Source: Paraescarpia echinospica
Lineage: Eukaryota > Annelida > Polychaeta > Sabellida > Siboglinidae
NCBI GenBank assembly: GCA_020002185.1
Contig: CM034532.1
Coordinates: 47,329,962-47,393,961, forward strand
Length of the DNA stretch: 64,000 nucleotides
Reading direction: 5' to 3'
Positions 20,603 to 31,145 of this stretch are shown here, one piece after another; positions within the stretch are counted from its first letter, which is position 1; the number at the start of each line of letters is the position of its first letter. Position numbers and translations under genes: made by a program. Below the pieces are notes generated by a model that saw only the letters and a list, made by a program, of their open reading frames with translations, had not been told where the DNA came from and made no database searches.

Positions 20603-22679
20603 AATAGTGAAAAGCAGTATAGGAGAAATTTCCACAAAGGAAGGTATAAGGACATGAGGAAATATTTAGCAAAGATAGACTGGAATAACACATTCAAAAA
20701 TAAAACAGCAACATAATGCTGGAATATACTAAAGAGTGAAATTAAGAGCATAATCGATCAATTTGTACCCCTAAAAAAACAAGGGAAACGGTCCAACACT
20801 TATCAAAAGAAGCCATTAGAAAAATTAAGTACAAACAAATGATGTGGAAGTCATATAGATGTACTGGAAATGATGAAGACTACAACATTTGTAAAGAAGC
20901 ACTAAACCAAGCTACAGCTGAAATTAGAAATTCAAAGAGAAGCTATGAACAACAATTAGCTAGTAATATAAAACATGACAGCAAGAGTTTTTATGCGTAT
21001 GTTCGAAGTTCAGGATAAGATCGGTCCTCTAGAAGATAGTGCTGGAAATATAATATCAGAGGGATTCTTAATGGCAAATGAGTATTTTAGTTCAGTGTTT
21101 ATCAGGGAAGATATTAGTTCACTGCCAGTACCAGAGGCTAAGTTCAAGGGGGCAGATTCAGACTATTTAGGACAGTTAATTGTAACCCCGGAAATGGTAG
21201 CTAAGAAAATAAGGGCTATGGAGGATAATAAATCATCTGGAGTGGATGGGATTCCGCCCAAACTACTATTAGAAATTGTAGAACAAATTAGCGTACCGCT
21301 TGCAACAGTTTTCAATTTGTCATTAGAAGAGGGGGTGGTTCCTTTAGAATGGAAAGAGGCAAACATTATACCGTTATTTAAAAAAAGGTTTGAGAAACAA
21401 GTCAGAGAACTATTGACCAGTGAGTTTAACATCAGTGATTTGCAAATTATTAGAAAGACTAACTAAAGATTTTCTTGTTAAACATAACTTGATAAACCCA
21501 TCTCAACATGGGTTTTTAAAAGCGAGGTCATGCTTAACAAATATGTTATGTTTTTTGGAAGACGTCACTAAGTGGGTAGATGAGGGATCACCAGTAGATA
21601 TCGTCTACTTAGATTTTCAAAAAGCTTTCGACAAAGTACCACATCAAAGATTACTGCATAAACTAAAGGCCCATGGCATAGGAAATGGTATAATAAACTG
21701 GATAGAAAAATGGCTGATTGACAGAAGACAACGTGTAGTAGTTGATGAGGAGGCTTCAAACTGGAAATCGGTATTGAGTGGGGTACCACAAGGGATCAGT
21801 ACTAGGACCTATATTATCCTTAATATATATCAACGATTTGGATGATGAAATAACAAGCAAGGTGTTGAAATTTGCGTATGATACAAAAGTGTTTAGAAAG
21901 ATTAAAAGTGATGGAGATAGACAGCATTTACAAGATGATCTTGACAGGTTGATCAAATGGTGTGAAAAGTGGCAAATGCTGTTCAATTTGGGGAAATGTA
22001 AATGCCTTCACACATGACATGGGAACGAAGAGGTAGAATATACAATGGGGGTACTGAACTAAGTACCACTGTAAAAGAAAAGGACTTAAGGTTAACCATT
22101 AGTGCTGATATGAAGGTTTCAGAGCAGTGTGGAATTGCAGCTTCAAAGGGAAATCAAATCCTTGGATTAATTAGGCAAAATATAGCGTATAAGGAAAAAG
22201 AACTAATAATACTGCGGTACAATACAACATTGAGGCCTAATTTAGAATAGTGTATACAAGCGTCGAGGCCATATCGCAAGAAGGACATAGATATGCTAGA
22301 AAGAGTACAGAGGAGAGCAACTAAAATGATACAAAAACTGAGGGATCTTACTTATGAAATTCGCCTAAAAGAATGTGGTTTAACAACACTAAACAAAAAG
22401 ACCAGGAGATTGAGAGGAGATCAGATAAAAGTGTTTAAAATAATAAATGGTTATGAAAATATTAATAGAAATGTGTTTTTCTCAGTTAAGAAAGATAGAA
22501 GGACTAGAGGACATGAAGTTACATTAGCAAAGGAGCAGTGTAGATTAGATATAAGAAAGTTCTCATTTTCACAAAGGACTGTAAATGAATGGAACAGATT
22601 ATCTGCTGATTGTGTGGCTGCTAGTAGCGTGAATATGTTTAAAAATAAAATCGACACATGTCTCAGAAAGGCGGGATAA
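20603..22679 (+). pseudogene. LINE reverse transcriptase
   Basis: The linker ALNQATAEIRNSKRSYEQQ leads to KIRAMEDNKSSGVDGIPPK (near 21200), PLEWKEANIIPLFKK, a frameshift, then INPSQHGFLKARSCLTNM. Motif A is VYLDFQKAFDKVPH (near 21610). Motif B is SGVPQ/GSVLGPI, split by a one-base insertion near 21790. Motif C reads KFAYDTKVF instead of FADD, so one catalytic Asp is Tyr. The C-terminal region has CIQASRPYRKKDIDMLERVQ after a stop, ending EWNRLSADCVAASSVNMF and a stop at 22677-22679. At least three frameshifts and two stops are visible. Confidence 0.9.
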
Positions 22680-22776
22680 ACATAAATAAAAGGGTTGGAC
22701 TCTCGATAAGCCAAAGGGCTTCCTTGTCCACCTGCCACCTAGAGTTAATTCTCTGGGTGACAATCTTGTTAAATCT
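22680..22776 (+). other. LINE 3' untranslated region
   Basis: Short segment containing GGGCTTCCTTGTCCACCTGC and ending CAATCTTGTTAAAT. The same end is present in the copies ending at 9383 (-) and 14855 (+), so this marks the true 3' terminus of the family. Confidence 0.8.
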
Positions 22777-22784
22777 ACTGTCTC

Positions 22785-22910
22785 TTCCGAGAGACACAGG
22801 CAAAGAGAGGTGAACGAAATTGCCGAAATTTCGAAACGACGGCAGGTAGAATCGAACCACCGTCCCCTCGATCGACAGTCCGGCGCTCTACCGCGCCACC
22901 ACCGCTCACT
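22785..22910 (-). mobile_element. tRNA-derived SINE head, tail-to-tail with the LINE
   Basis: The minus strand from about 22905 reads GGTGGCGCGGTAGAGCGCCG (A box) and, about 30 bases on, GGTGGTTCGATTCTACC (B box). It then runs toward the LINE end. The head resembles a tRNA but acceptor pairing is poor, so I call it SINE-derived. Confidence 0.6.
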
Positions 22911-23479
22911 ATAACATAAAGGAATTATCTGACGTGTTTGAAGTACAGAAAGTACATTAAACGCAATTTATTTGGTTGGGTGGTGGTGACACTGGTATTT
23001 GTGGTGTGTCTAGTTTCGTAGTGTAGTGAGACAAGCTCGCAGTGCATGCGCGTCACGATCTCGTTTTCAGCTGCGACCGCCAGCTAGCCCTCTCACCGGG
23101 GTGATAAGGAACATAAGTACGCACGCCTCTCTACAGACAATAATCTAGCATGACGTCCTCGTGGTACACCGCGGTAACTGGGCTCTAACAGAAGGACAAC
23201 TCTAATTCCAAACCTGAGTAGACCCAGATTATCAACCTTGGCAAGCAGAGGGTCTAGGAGAAGGACACTTCTTACTTCAGAACCATAGACGCTGAGACCG
23301 GGAGGCACTAAATAACCTGGCCAACTCAGGTAGCCTGAGTGGGGTAGTGGGTGGAGAAATTCCATCTAATGGTGGAAGAGTTCATTCTTTAGCCAAAGAG
23401 GCAACCGCAATCCTGTCAGCCAGTGGCGCGACGACGGAAACAACAGCTAACGAAAGCACACTCCGAGCACATTTACAAA
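22911..23479. other. no recognised feature
   Basis: GC-richer stretch (23085-23460) with short open frames and no motif I recognise. It may include the 5' part of the LINE that follows. Confidence 0.35.
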
Positions 23480-24740
23480 CATCAGAATTAAAGCCCTAAA
23501 TATCGAAGGTGATTGCAGCAATGGCACACAGGTGATATATCACCAAATATGATGTAACCTCCTGAAAGTTTCAGGAAAGGGATCTTACAGATGACAACCC
23601 CAAAGCGGCTATCAACATTCTCAAGCCTAAAAAGGGCAACTCATTAGCACATGCAACACAAAAACATTAAGATCAACAGTAGCACCACACGAGCTACAAT
23701 ATCATGCATCCAAATTACGAGTCTACATGAGCACCGGATGGTACATGAAGAAGAAATTAAATGCCACATGTTAGAAGAAAATTGGCAATTATTAACATAT
23801 TCGACATCCAAAACTTCAATGGAATCGGCTATTCGGTGGAACTGGTTACCTACTTAGTCCAGCAGCAAAGAGTGTTGTTGTTCTCCTCGTCGTTTCCTGT
23901 CTTCAGGGGTGAGGCTGACTTGGATACATCAACATTTTCTTTATTTTCCCTTCATCCTCATTGCACTTGCACTACTTTCTATACCACCCTTCTCCATTCT
24001 CCTCGGTCTTTTGCTCTTTCTTCGGAAAATATTGAGAAGATATGTCGTAGAATCATCAACGCTTCGTTTACGGGCAATGCACAAGTCAACATTATCAGGT
24101 GCTACAGCCCGACCAATGTGGCCGATGAAAACGACATAAATCAGTTCTACGGACATATGTAAAGCCTAATGGAAAATATCCCCAAACACAATGCTGTTGT
24201 TATAGGGGGCAAGCTTGGAAACAATGTAGTCAAATACCCCTATCACAGTGATACAAATAGAAATGGACATTGGCATCTGCATTTTATTCATTAAAATAAC
24301 ATGCTTCCAGCAAACACACTATTCAAAAAACGCTAAACAAATTATGGACATTCCAGTACCCAAATGGATCATATTCTTATTCGGCCAACAGTGTCAGATA
24401 TGCAGCCACATACAGCACTTTCAAGTTAGTTATCTCAGACTACTATCAGCTGTCATTAGACTAAGTCTCAGAGCACCAAAGAAAACATCATCTGCTAGAC
24501 TGAATGTCGATTGGTGACCCATGAACAATAATGAGAATTTACAAAAGGAAATTAACACTTGAAATCAAGAATAAATTACATGATTTTTGCGAAGATATAT
24601 TGGACACCCCGACTGAGAAATATAATTATTGCGTAGTGGAAGCAAACCACCAAGAAACTAAAAGGATACCACCAAGAAAACAGAAAACAATGAAAAAATT
24701 AATTCTGTATGATGACCCATATGTTTGTCAATAAGAAAAG
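23480..24740 (+). pseudogene. second LINE family, endonuclease region
   Basis: Across stops and frameshifts the + strand reads HEHRMVHEEEIKCHMLEENW (the QEHR catalytic-Glu block, with Gln-Glu lost), GTGYLLSPAAKS, then after an insert NIEKICRRIINASFTGNAQV, IIRCYSPTNVADENDINQFY, PKHNAVVIGG (where the GDFN block should follow), YPYHSDTNRNG, and IRLSLRAPKKTSSARLNVDW. This is an APE-type endonuclease from a LINE family different from the CR1-like one. Its closest clade (RTE-like or relative) I cannot fix. The RT is absent and the copy fades after 24740. Confidence 0.75.
23868..24015 (-). mobile_element. LINE 3' tail nested inside the endonuclease pseudogene
   Basis: Between the GYLLSPAAKS and NIEKICRR codons of the surrounding pseudogene lies about 130-150 bp that does not belong to it. 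It begins TGTTGTTGTTCTCCTCG and contains CTGTCTTCAGGGGTGAGGCT, as at 61298-61345 and 47725-47760. It is therefore a short 3' end of the family also seen at 7085, 47690 and 61290, inserted in reverse orientation. Confidence 0.65.
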
Positions 24741-24906
24741 ACGTTACCATTAAAGGTACCAAATACAAAGGAAACCAAGTAGCTAAAAGGATACTACATA
24801 AGCACGTAAAAGAGATATACTACTCTATACGAACTCTCCCATAGTCTAGATGACTATCCACAAGCTTATAAAGTTATAAACCATGTAACTGCCAGGAAGT
24901 TAGTAT

Positions 24907-25528
24907 CTAATTAATCCAAGGATTTTATTTCCCTTTTAAGCTGCAATTCTGCACTGCTCTGAAACCTTCATATCAGCACTAATTGCTAACCCTAAGTCCT
25001 TTTCTTTTACAGTAGTACTTAGTACAGTATCTCAATTGTACATTGTACATCTTCGTTTCTATGTCCTGTGTGGAGGCATTTACATTTCAAAAAATTGAAC
25101 ATCTTCCATTTTTTAGACCATTTTGATCAATCTTTCAAGATTATCTTGTAAATGCTGTCTATCTCCATCTCATTTAATCCTTCTAAATACTTTTGTATCA
25201 CCCGCAACTTTTAGCACCTTACTTGTTATATCATCGTCCAAATCGTTGATATATATTAAGAATAATGTAGATCCCAATACTGATCCCTGTGGTACCCCAC
25301 TCAAAACCGATGTCCAGTTTAAAGCCTCCCCATCAATTACTACCCATTATCTTCTGTCAATCAGTCATTTTTCTATCCAGTTAATTATAATATAATTTCC
25401 TATACTTTGGGCCTTTAGTTTAAGCAGTAATCTTTGATGTGGCATTTTGTTGAAAACTATCTGAAAATCTAAGTAGATGATATCTATTGGTGATTCCTCG
25501 TCTACCCACTTAGAGATATCTTCCAACA
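24907..25528 (-). pseudogene. CR1/L2-type LINE fragment (RT core)
   Basis: The minus strand covers about 21555-22170 of the larger LINE: IIYLDFQIVFNKMPHQRLL (motif A, second Asp changed to Asn), SGVPQGSVLGSTLFLIYIND (motif B, frame intact) and KVAGDTKVF where FADD should stand. Both ends are abrupt. The intact motif B here shows that the larger copy gained one A. Confidence 0.85.
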
Positions 25529-27139
25529 AACCTTCAGTGTTAGTGCACACATCCATCCCCATATCGGCCTAATTACCTTTGGATTTTTTTCAATTAATAT
25601 ATATATATATATATTTATATACGGTTAAGCGGACTTGTCGACTTGAGCGGAAATTAAGTGAATGCAGTTTCAGCGCATGCGCTCGGTTTGCCGATAATAA
25701 CGTAGGACGTGATGTCCAGAGCGGATATGACGTGAACACTGTTTTATGCGGGTTCATTCTCCGTGAAGGCCTTTTGGTTTTGGTAAACATATATGCAGCA
25801 CAATGATGTTCGTCACACGTTAAAATCGAGTATGTAGAAACTATATTATTATAGATATATTATAATTGTAAGATGTCGCAATATTTCACGCGTGACGAAC
25901 GTCGAAAATTTCCAATCCACTGCTGTTGCAACAATAGACTATCACGCCGGGTACGGCAACATCAAAATAGTTCCGAGAGTGAGATCGAGAAAAACTAAAT
26001 GCATATAGTTTTGATTTATTCGTATTATCACAAAGGTCACTTGCAAAGGTAGTAACTGGATTCAAAGTGTTTTACTGTCTATGTAACATTGTATAGTAGT
26101 CATAATAATATCATTACGTATATATCGGTTATATCGGTCACTGTCGCACGTTTTATGTAACATGATAGACCGTCTATTCTCGTAGCAAGATTTCCGGCTG
26201 TCATTTTATTTTAAGTAAGGCAAATAAGTTGTGTTATAATTATTAAAAGTATTGTTGATGATAGCCTCTACCAATCCCGTTGTGCATAATTCAGCCGCTT
26301 GCTCCACGCGAGTTTGCACGATACGCCTACGTGTATGTTTCCACTCATGCATGACTATGAACTGTCTGCAGTGTACGAACTTTGTAGGTAGACCTCTATA
26401 GCAGCATGTTTATTTTTAATACGCTTGCCGTTTCCCCACGATAAGAAGATGTCGTGTAAGTAAAAAAGGTATGGTGTCATTAGTGTGAAGTATGTAGTGC
26501 GTTAATGCCAAAACCATAGACAATTGGGTAGCAGGCTATATGATTTGCGAAGAATCAACCGAAACAAAACCGGAACTCTAACAAAGGATTATCGAGCTAA
26601 AGGTGTGTCTGTAATTGCTGCTACAGAGAGATGTGTCTCCAAAGTTATAGTTACAGGTTCTACTTTCTACCTAACCAGATATTATCTTATATGTTTTGCC
26701 TTTCAGCACATAGGGTAGCATTATAGATGGTTACACAGATGCCGACGTCTGACATGATCTGAAGGAATACCGCCCACCAGGTATATGTGTTGTTTGATCG
26801 CTTACAGTGTAATAGTGGACTACAGTTTTTATTTGTTTCTTTTCAGTCGTTCCGACGACAAGGATCACCGCAAAAATAAAGCTGCAGTAACAACAACGGA
26901 CACGAGATAATCCATAAGTCCTATTTACCACCACGAAGGTGTTTCAGACGTTGTAATCTCCAATCCTAGTATGCTTTGTTGTAGTTATATTACGTTAGAC
27001 TTTTAGGACTGATCGCCCAACAACCAGTTTCTCGGTACATGGTAAATAATTAGCACACTCGTGGGTTATCACGCATGATGCACGACCAGTAAGGCTAGTT
27101 GGGTGTGGTAGGATTCTATATTGTTGTTGTATTTCGTCA
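25529..27139. other. no recognised feature, one AT microsatellite
   Basis: Contains an AT tract at 25596-25615 and otherwise unique-looking sequence. Open frames at 25579-25806 and 26524-26718 have no recognisable content. Confidence 0.4.
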
Positions 27140-27625
27140 CAGAGGCGCCTCGAGACAGATCGTTGGAAGCTACAGAGTTCGACCACAATGTAGCCAGCAC
27201 GATAGAGTGAGTTGAGTGATCGCCGTTATCGCGTCCATGATTCTTGCATCAACTGAGCATGTCTGTGGGTCGGATATGTTCTCAAGGTTTTCGAATACGA
27301 AGTTTTTTTAGACAATCATAGGTTAACAATGTGTTGACAGTTGTCTCTGACTTAGGAATTATATTCAGTAGTTTGGCTAGCGTCTATGTAATTCATTACC
27401 TTTGATCATATCTTGTAAGCTACAACGCTAAGGAGTGCGATGACAGGCGGCAGGATGACGGCACGAGGGCAGACGGAATGATGAGGACGTGAATACAGTT
27501 CGTTGTGGCGGGAAGCCTGGGCGCAACAGCCATGATCACTCCCTTACTCACTCAATCGTGTTGGCTACACTGGGGCTGTACTTCTGGCTCCAACGATCTG
27601 TCTCAAGACAACTCTGCGACACACC
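27140..27625. repeat. inverted repeat, arms about 100 bp
   Basis: 27150-27237 (GAGACAGATCGTTGGAAGCT, then AGCACGATAGAGTGAGTTGA) matches the reverse complement of 27520-27618 at roughly 80 percent. The direct repeat GGCGGCAGGATGACGGCACG lies near 27447 and 27957, so the inverted pair may be part of a larger element ending near 27980. Confidence 0.55.
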
Positions 27626-28296
27626 CACAAGTGACAAGCAGTCAGTCGGCGTTCTATCAACGACATCGTTCATCGTGAAATCAATCGCGGCTCCTGTTGA
27701 TCGCCATAGGTTCGTAATTTGCATTTCGTATCTTGCGTTTTGTATTTAGTAGTTTGTTGTAGACGGAACAGTATGCACCCAGACGAGGACGCACAGGGAA
27801 AAAAGAACAGTATTACCCAGACGAGGTCGCAGAGGGGAAAACGGAAGAGAACACAGAAACGAACGTAATGTAATCCAGAAAGATTACGACACCGAGGTGT
27901 GTTAGTAGTTGCTATGATGCTGTTTAATTAAACGAAAGTATTCTATTTGCGACGGCAGGCGGCAGGATGACGGCACGTTAGCAAACAGACTAGTAAAAGC
28001 GAAAATGCACACACTGTCACTGATACACTCATTCTACCAGCGTGTAACGTCGACACGGTAATATTCGGTTTCTCTGTATCGCTAGGGTGGAGGTAAGTTA
28101 TAAATGTGCTGTGAAAAAAAAAAAAAAACCCACTTCTTTTAATCCTTTTTGAATAAATATTGCAGCGTGCAATGTTTCGACATTGCCAATTAAGTTTGTA
28201 ATAGGGAATGTTACCTGCATAGTACTAGTACGTAACACAATAATTGGTATTGAAATCTGCATCGTAACAATGTTTTGGTAGTCGTGTTTTTAATGA

Positions 28297-28299
<3 letters not shown>
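27626..28299. other. no recognised feature
   Basis: Contains two CCCAGACGAGGnCGCA repeats (27779, 27815) and a poly-A tract near 28117-28130. Confidence 0.4.

Positions 28300-28371
<72 letters not shown>
28300..28371. repeat. (CA)n microsatellite, about 36 units
   Basis: Uninterrupted CA dinucleotide tract. Its purity suggests a young, length-variable locus. Confidence 0.98.
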
Positions 28372-28372
<1 letters not shown>

Positions 28373-28484
28373 TTATTTACAAATGTATATTAAAATGTTT
28401 TATTAGATTCTTATATTATACATTTTATATGTAAAATAATTACTTTACTATAGCGATTGTGTTAAAATAACAATGTTGTATTTT

Positions 28485-28541
28485 AAGCGCCTTTGAACAG
28501 GTTTTCATATCCGGAGACTTGGCGCTATACAAATAAAATGT
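28485..28541 (+). mobile_element. isolated SINE/LINE 3' tail
   Basis: AAGCGCCTTTGAACAGG followed by GGCGCTATACAAATAAAATG is the tail signature shared by SINEs and LINEs of this type in the window. The tRNA-like head is missing. Confidence 0.55.
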
Positions 28542-28743
28542 GTTACTTAATATTATTTATTATTAGTAGCATAGATCATTCTCGCGCGCCACACGGACGC
28601 TGTCGCAATACCCCCTGGAAGATCGCCTTGCGAAACGCTGAATTTAAGCGGAGCCAGTTATACCGTTCGTTTCGGGCAAACGTGACTGATATTACATGTA
28701 ATGTTATGTTCTGGAAGTTGATGTAATCATTTGAAAACACCCC

Positions 28744-28945
28744 TCCCCCATATTCGTCTTCCGTCGTCCGAGACAATGCAACACCACTGGAGACGTGCTG
28801 AGACGTGCTGAACCGCTGTTCCGCAAGAAATCTCCAACAGCACCCACGCAGTCTTCCGATGTCAATATCCGAAACAGCGTGATGAAACAGCGCGACACGG
28901 GAAGCATGCTGAACCGCTGATGAATCTACCAGAATTTAAAAAAAG
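28744..28945. repeat. GTGCTGAACCGCTGA repeat cluster, copy 2
   Basis: Carries GACGTGCTGAACCGCTG, ATCTCCAACAGCACCC and GCTGATGAATCTACCAGAAT, the same modules as 15541-15692 in a different order. Located about 190 bp upstream of the intact MITE. Confidence 0.6.
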
Positions 28946-29130
28946 TGTGTGTACGGGTTGCCAGAAATGCGCTCGGGTTTGCGAGGATGCTATAAATTTG
29001 TTTTCCAAACCACAAATGTCTGCATACGTGGTGTCACTTAGCAAATACAATAGAAAGGAGCACATTCCCAACTCGCTATGTGGCGCCACACTCGTATCTA
29101 GCCGCTGCACATCAGAGCCATTGATATATA

Positions 29131-29587
29131 TGGGGTAAGACCACATTAAGGATTCGTCCGCCATTACCGACCGAAAGAGTGCCCTTGAAAATACCGTTTT
29201 GGTGGCATGTGTGAATTTTGTTCGAGCACTTTGGCATGGCACATGTCAGTCCAGTGAATACTAAATGTACTACTACATTAGATCTTTCACGAGATAGCAA
29301 TAAACATACGCTAGTCGCTCGCGTATTCGCACAGTGGCTATTTTGCAGAACGCACCAATATTTCAAAATCCGTCACCAGATTGGGGCGAAATTGAGGGGT
29401 GTCAGGTTTGGGTGGATTTTTCTGAAAACTGAGGTATAAGAATTTTACGAGTTTTCCATAGCACCTGTGTCAATGGAGGTTAAATATGCTGTGAAATTTT
29501 CAAGAAAATTGTTTGTCAAATTTAGCAGGAAATGAAGGAAACGTTATAATGGCCGCCTATGTAAAATTTAAATGTGGTCTTACCCCA
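29131..29587. mobile_element. intact 457-bp MITE, TGGGGTAAGACC family
   Basis: Perfect 17-bp terminal inverted repeat TGGGGTAAGACCACATT (29131-29147 and 29571-29587). Looser inverted similarity continues inward around CCGCCATTA/TAATGGCCGCC. Flanks are TATA on both sides (29127-29130, 29588-29591), giving a TA or TATA target duplication. The interior has no transposase. It matches 16001-16445. It lies about 260 bp upstream of the laminin start codon, so it may fall in the promoter or 5' UTR. Confidence 0.85.
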
Positions 29588-29846
29588 TATACAAAATTAT
29601 TATGGCTATGCTGCTGCACATTACGTGCGAGTGCCTCTAGTGACGGATTCGCGAACCCAACCAGCCCTCTGGCGAACACATTTTAATTACCACCAGATGG
29701 CGACACTGCGGCAGCCGCGCGAATGACTCGGCAGACAACAGGCCGCCAAATTTGTTCTTCACCGGTAGCCCGGTGGTTGATGTCGAAGACGTTCGCTGCG
29801 CGATAGGGAAGCCCCGAGTCTCGGTGGCAAGCCAAGAGGTGTGAGG
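29588..29846 (+). promoter_or_regulatory. presumed promoter and 5' UTR of the laminin alpha gene
   Basis: CpG-containing, GC-richer sequence than the surroundings, directly upstream of the signal-peptide exon. No clear TATA box or initiator can be assigned by eye. The assignment rests on position. Confidence 0.4.
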
Positions 29847-29925
29847 ATGCTCCGGCATGGAACGCTCGTCGTGTGGATAACGATATTATTGGTAGTCGAC
29901 TTGTCGATAGTTGACGCAGTGAACG
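29847..29925 (+). CDS. LAMA1/2-like: laminin alpha chain, exon 1 (signal peptide)
   Basis: ATG at 29847 opens MLRHGTLVVWITILLVVDLS then IVDAVN. This has a short basic start, a hydrophobic core and a polar end with a likely cleavage near VDA, a classical signal peptide. The exon has 79 coding bases and ends in phase 1 at a consensus donor (G|GTGAGT at 29926). The orphan base G joins the first two bases of exon 2 (60963, AT) to make Asp, and the reading continues into the LN domain. On its own this exon would be weak. The exact phase match, the donor and the fact that secreted laminins need a leader make the join convincing. An RNA read is still the real test, since 31 kb separates the two. Confidence 0.7.
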
Positions 29926-30643
29926 GTGAGTTTACGATTTTGCAGTGTGTTGTTTGCGTTACTCACTTAAGTTAATGGCGTAAAACAAGAGGATCAAAGC
30001 CAAAGGCCTACACTATTTTTTGCGTCAGGTGAGCAGTTCGTTGTGTTGACGAACTCGCATAATTGATAATACGGCGTCTGCTTCATTTTCAGCCAGTCGA
30101 GTGCGTGTCCTTTTCAGCAATCATCTTACCGAATTACATATACCTTCTCCAATGCTTCTTGTTAAATAAAGCTTGACCGAGTCTGAGAGCTGTAATAGCC
30201 TCTACTCGCTTAGTTCCGCTTCAGTGATTTCGCGCCTGTCGAGACTTGGGCCTCGAGCTAGTAGTGGTAATCAAGCTCAAGCAATTTGTGGTCTACTCTG
30301 CAACACTCCACCCGGCATTAGCGCCTGCACAGGGGTAATTAGAGGGACATCAAATTGGGTGTTAACCGTGACGGAACTAGATAGAATTCAAAGGATATGG
30401 TGATCGTGCAGTGAGAACTGACAAATCGCAATGCATGAATTAATAAAAATTAAAGTGGTACTGCCTATTGATACCGTAGTTTAGACTACTATTAGAGTCA
30501 GACATAATTTTAGAAGTAAAAGTTGATAAGTGCAATAACTGAACATGCTACAGCAATAGTTTAAATCTAATCATTTGTTTTATGAAAATAATTAGTGATC
30601 TTTGTTATTACATAATTTAATAAAGTATTTAATTACACATGCC

Positions 30644-31061
30644 GGCACTTGTGTAGAATCCGGACCCACCTCGATTTTGCCTTTATAACTTGCCTAACTT
30701 CGATACCTCAGTGCATTACTTCCAATATTCAACATTATCCCAGGCATATTTACGTTTAAGAATATTGCATGTTAGCCCACTTTTGAGGCATAAATAACGC
30801 CCCGGTTTGCATCAACATATGTCGATATATCGCTAATTTTATGAGTGTGATGCGGTAACTCACGACCACAGCGGTGCAGACTAGTGCAAACCGTGTCACT
30901 ATTTGGGTTTCAAAAAGTGCGCTAAGACACAATATTTTCGTAATATAAATATGCCTGGGATGATTTTGAATGATGGAACTAACGTTCTGATGTATCAAAG
31001 TTAGGCAAAACTCAAGTTATATCAGTGAAATCGAGGTGGGTCCGGATTCTACACAAGTGCC
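30644..31061. mobile_element. 418-bp MITE with 8-bp target duplication (hAT-type)
   Basis: Terminal inverted repeats of about 34 bp begin GGCACTTGTGTAGAATCCGG and end in the exact reverse complement. The element is flanked by CACATGCC on both sides (30636-30643 and 31062-31069). An 8-bp duplication is typical of hAT transposons. Internal stretches (CCCAGGCATATTTACG / TATAAATATGCCTGGG) are also inverted, so most of the element can fold back. No transposase. Confidence 0.85.
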
Positions 31062-31069
31062 CACATGCC

Positions 31070-31145
31070 TTTATGCATTGTGCACATAACTTGTTTTATT
31101 TGTTCTATAAATTGTTTTGAGACAAATAAACTGATTGATTGATAG
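31070..31145 (+). mobile_element. probable LINE 3' tail
   Basis: AATTGTTTTGAGACAAATAA followed by ACTGATTGATTGATAG has the AATAAA plus short GATT repeat form of a LINE 3' end. Nothing coding precedes it. Confidence 0.35.

Larger units (their letters stand above)
18714..22776 (+). mobile_element. CR1/L2-type LINE, nearly full length, inactive
   Basis: The order is ORF1 zinc-finger-like N terminus, purine-rich linker, SGNH-type esterase, APE endonuclease, reverse transcriptase, short 3' UTR ending CAATCTTGTTAAAT. This architecture, with an esterase in ORF1, is known from CR1 and related clades. Truncated relatives are at 9383-10203 (-), 14590-14855 (+) and 24907-25528 (-). It carries many stops and frameshifts, and active-site changes in both enzymes. 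Confidence 0.85.

Noticed and set aside
28300..28371. CRISPR or other structured array
   Set aside because: Pure CA dinucleotide microsatellite; the genome is animal.
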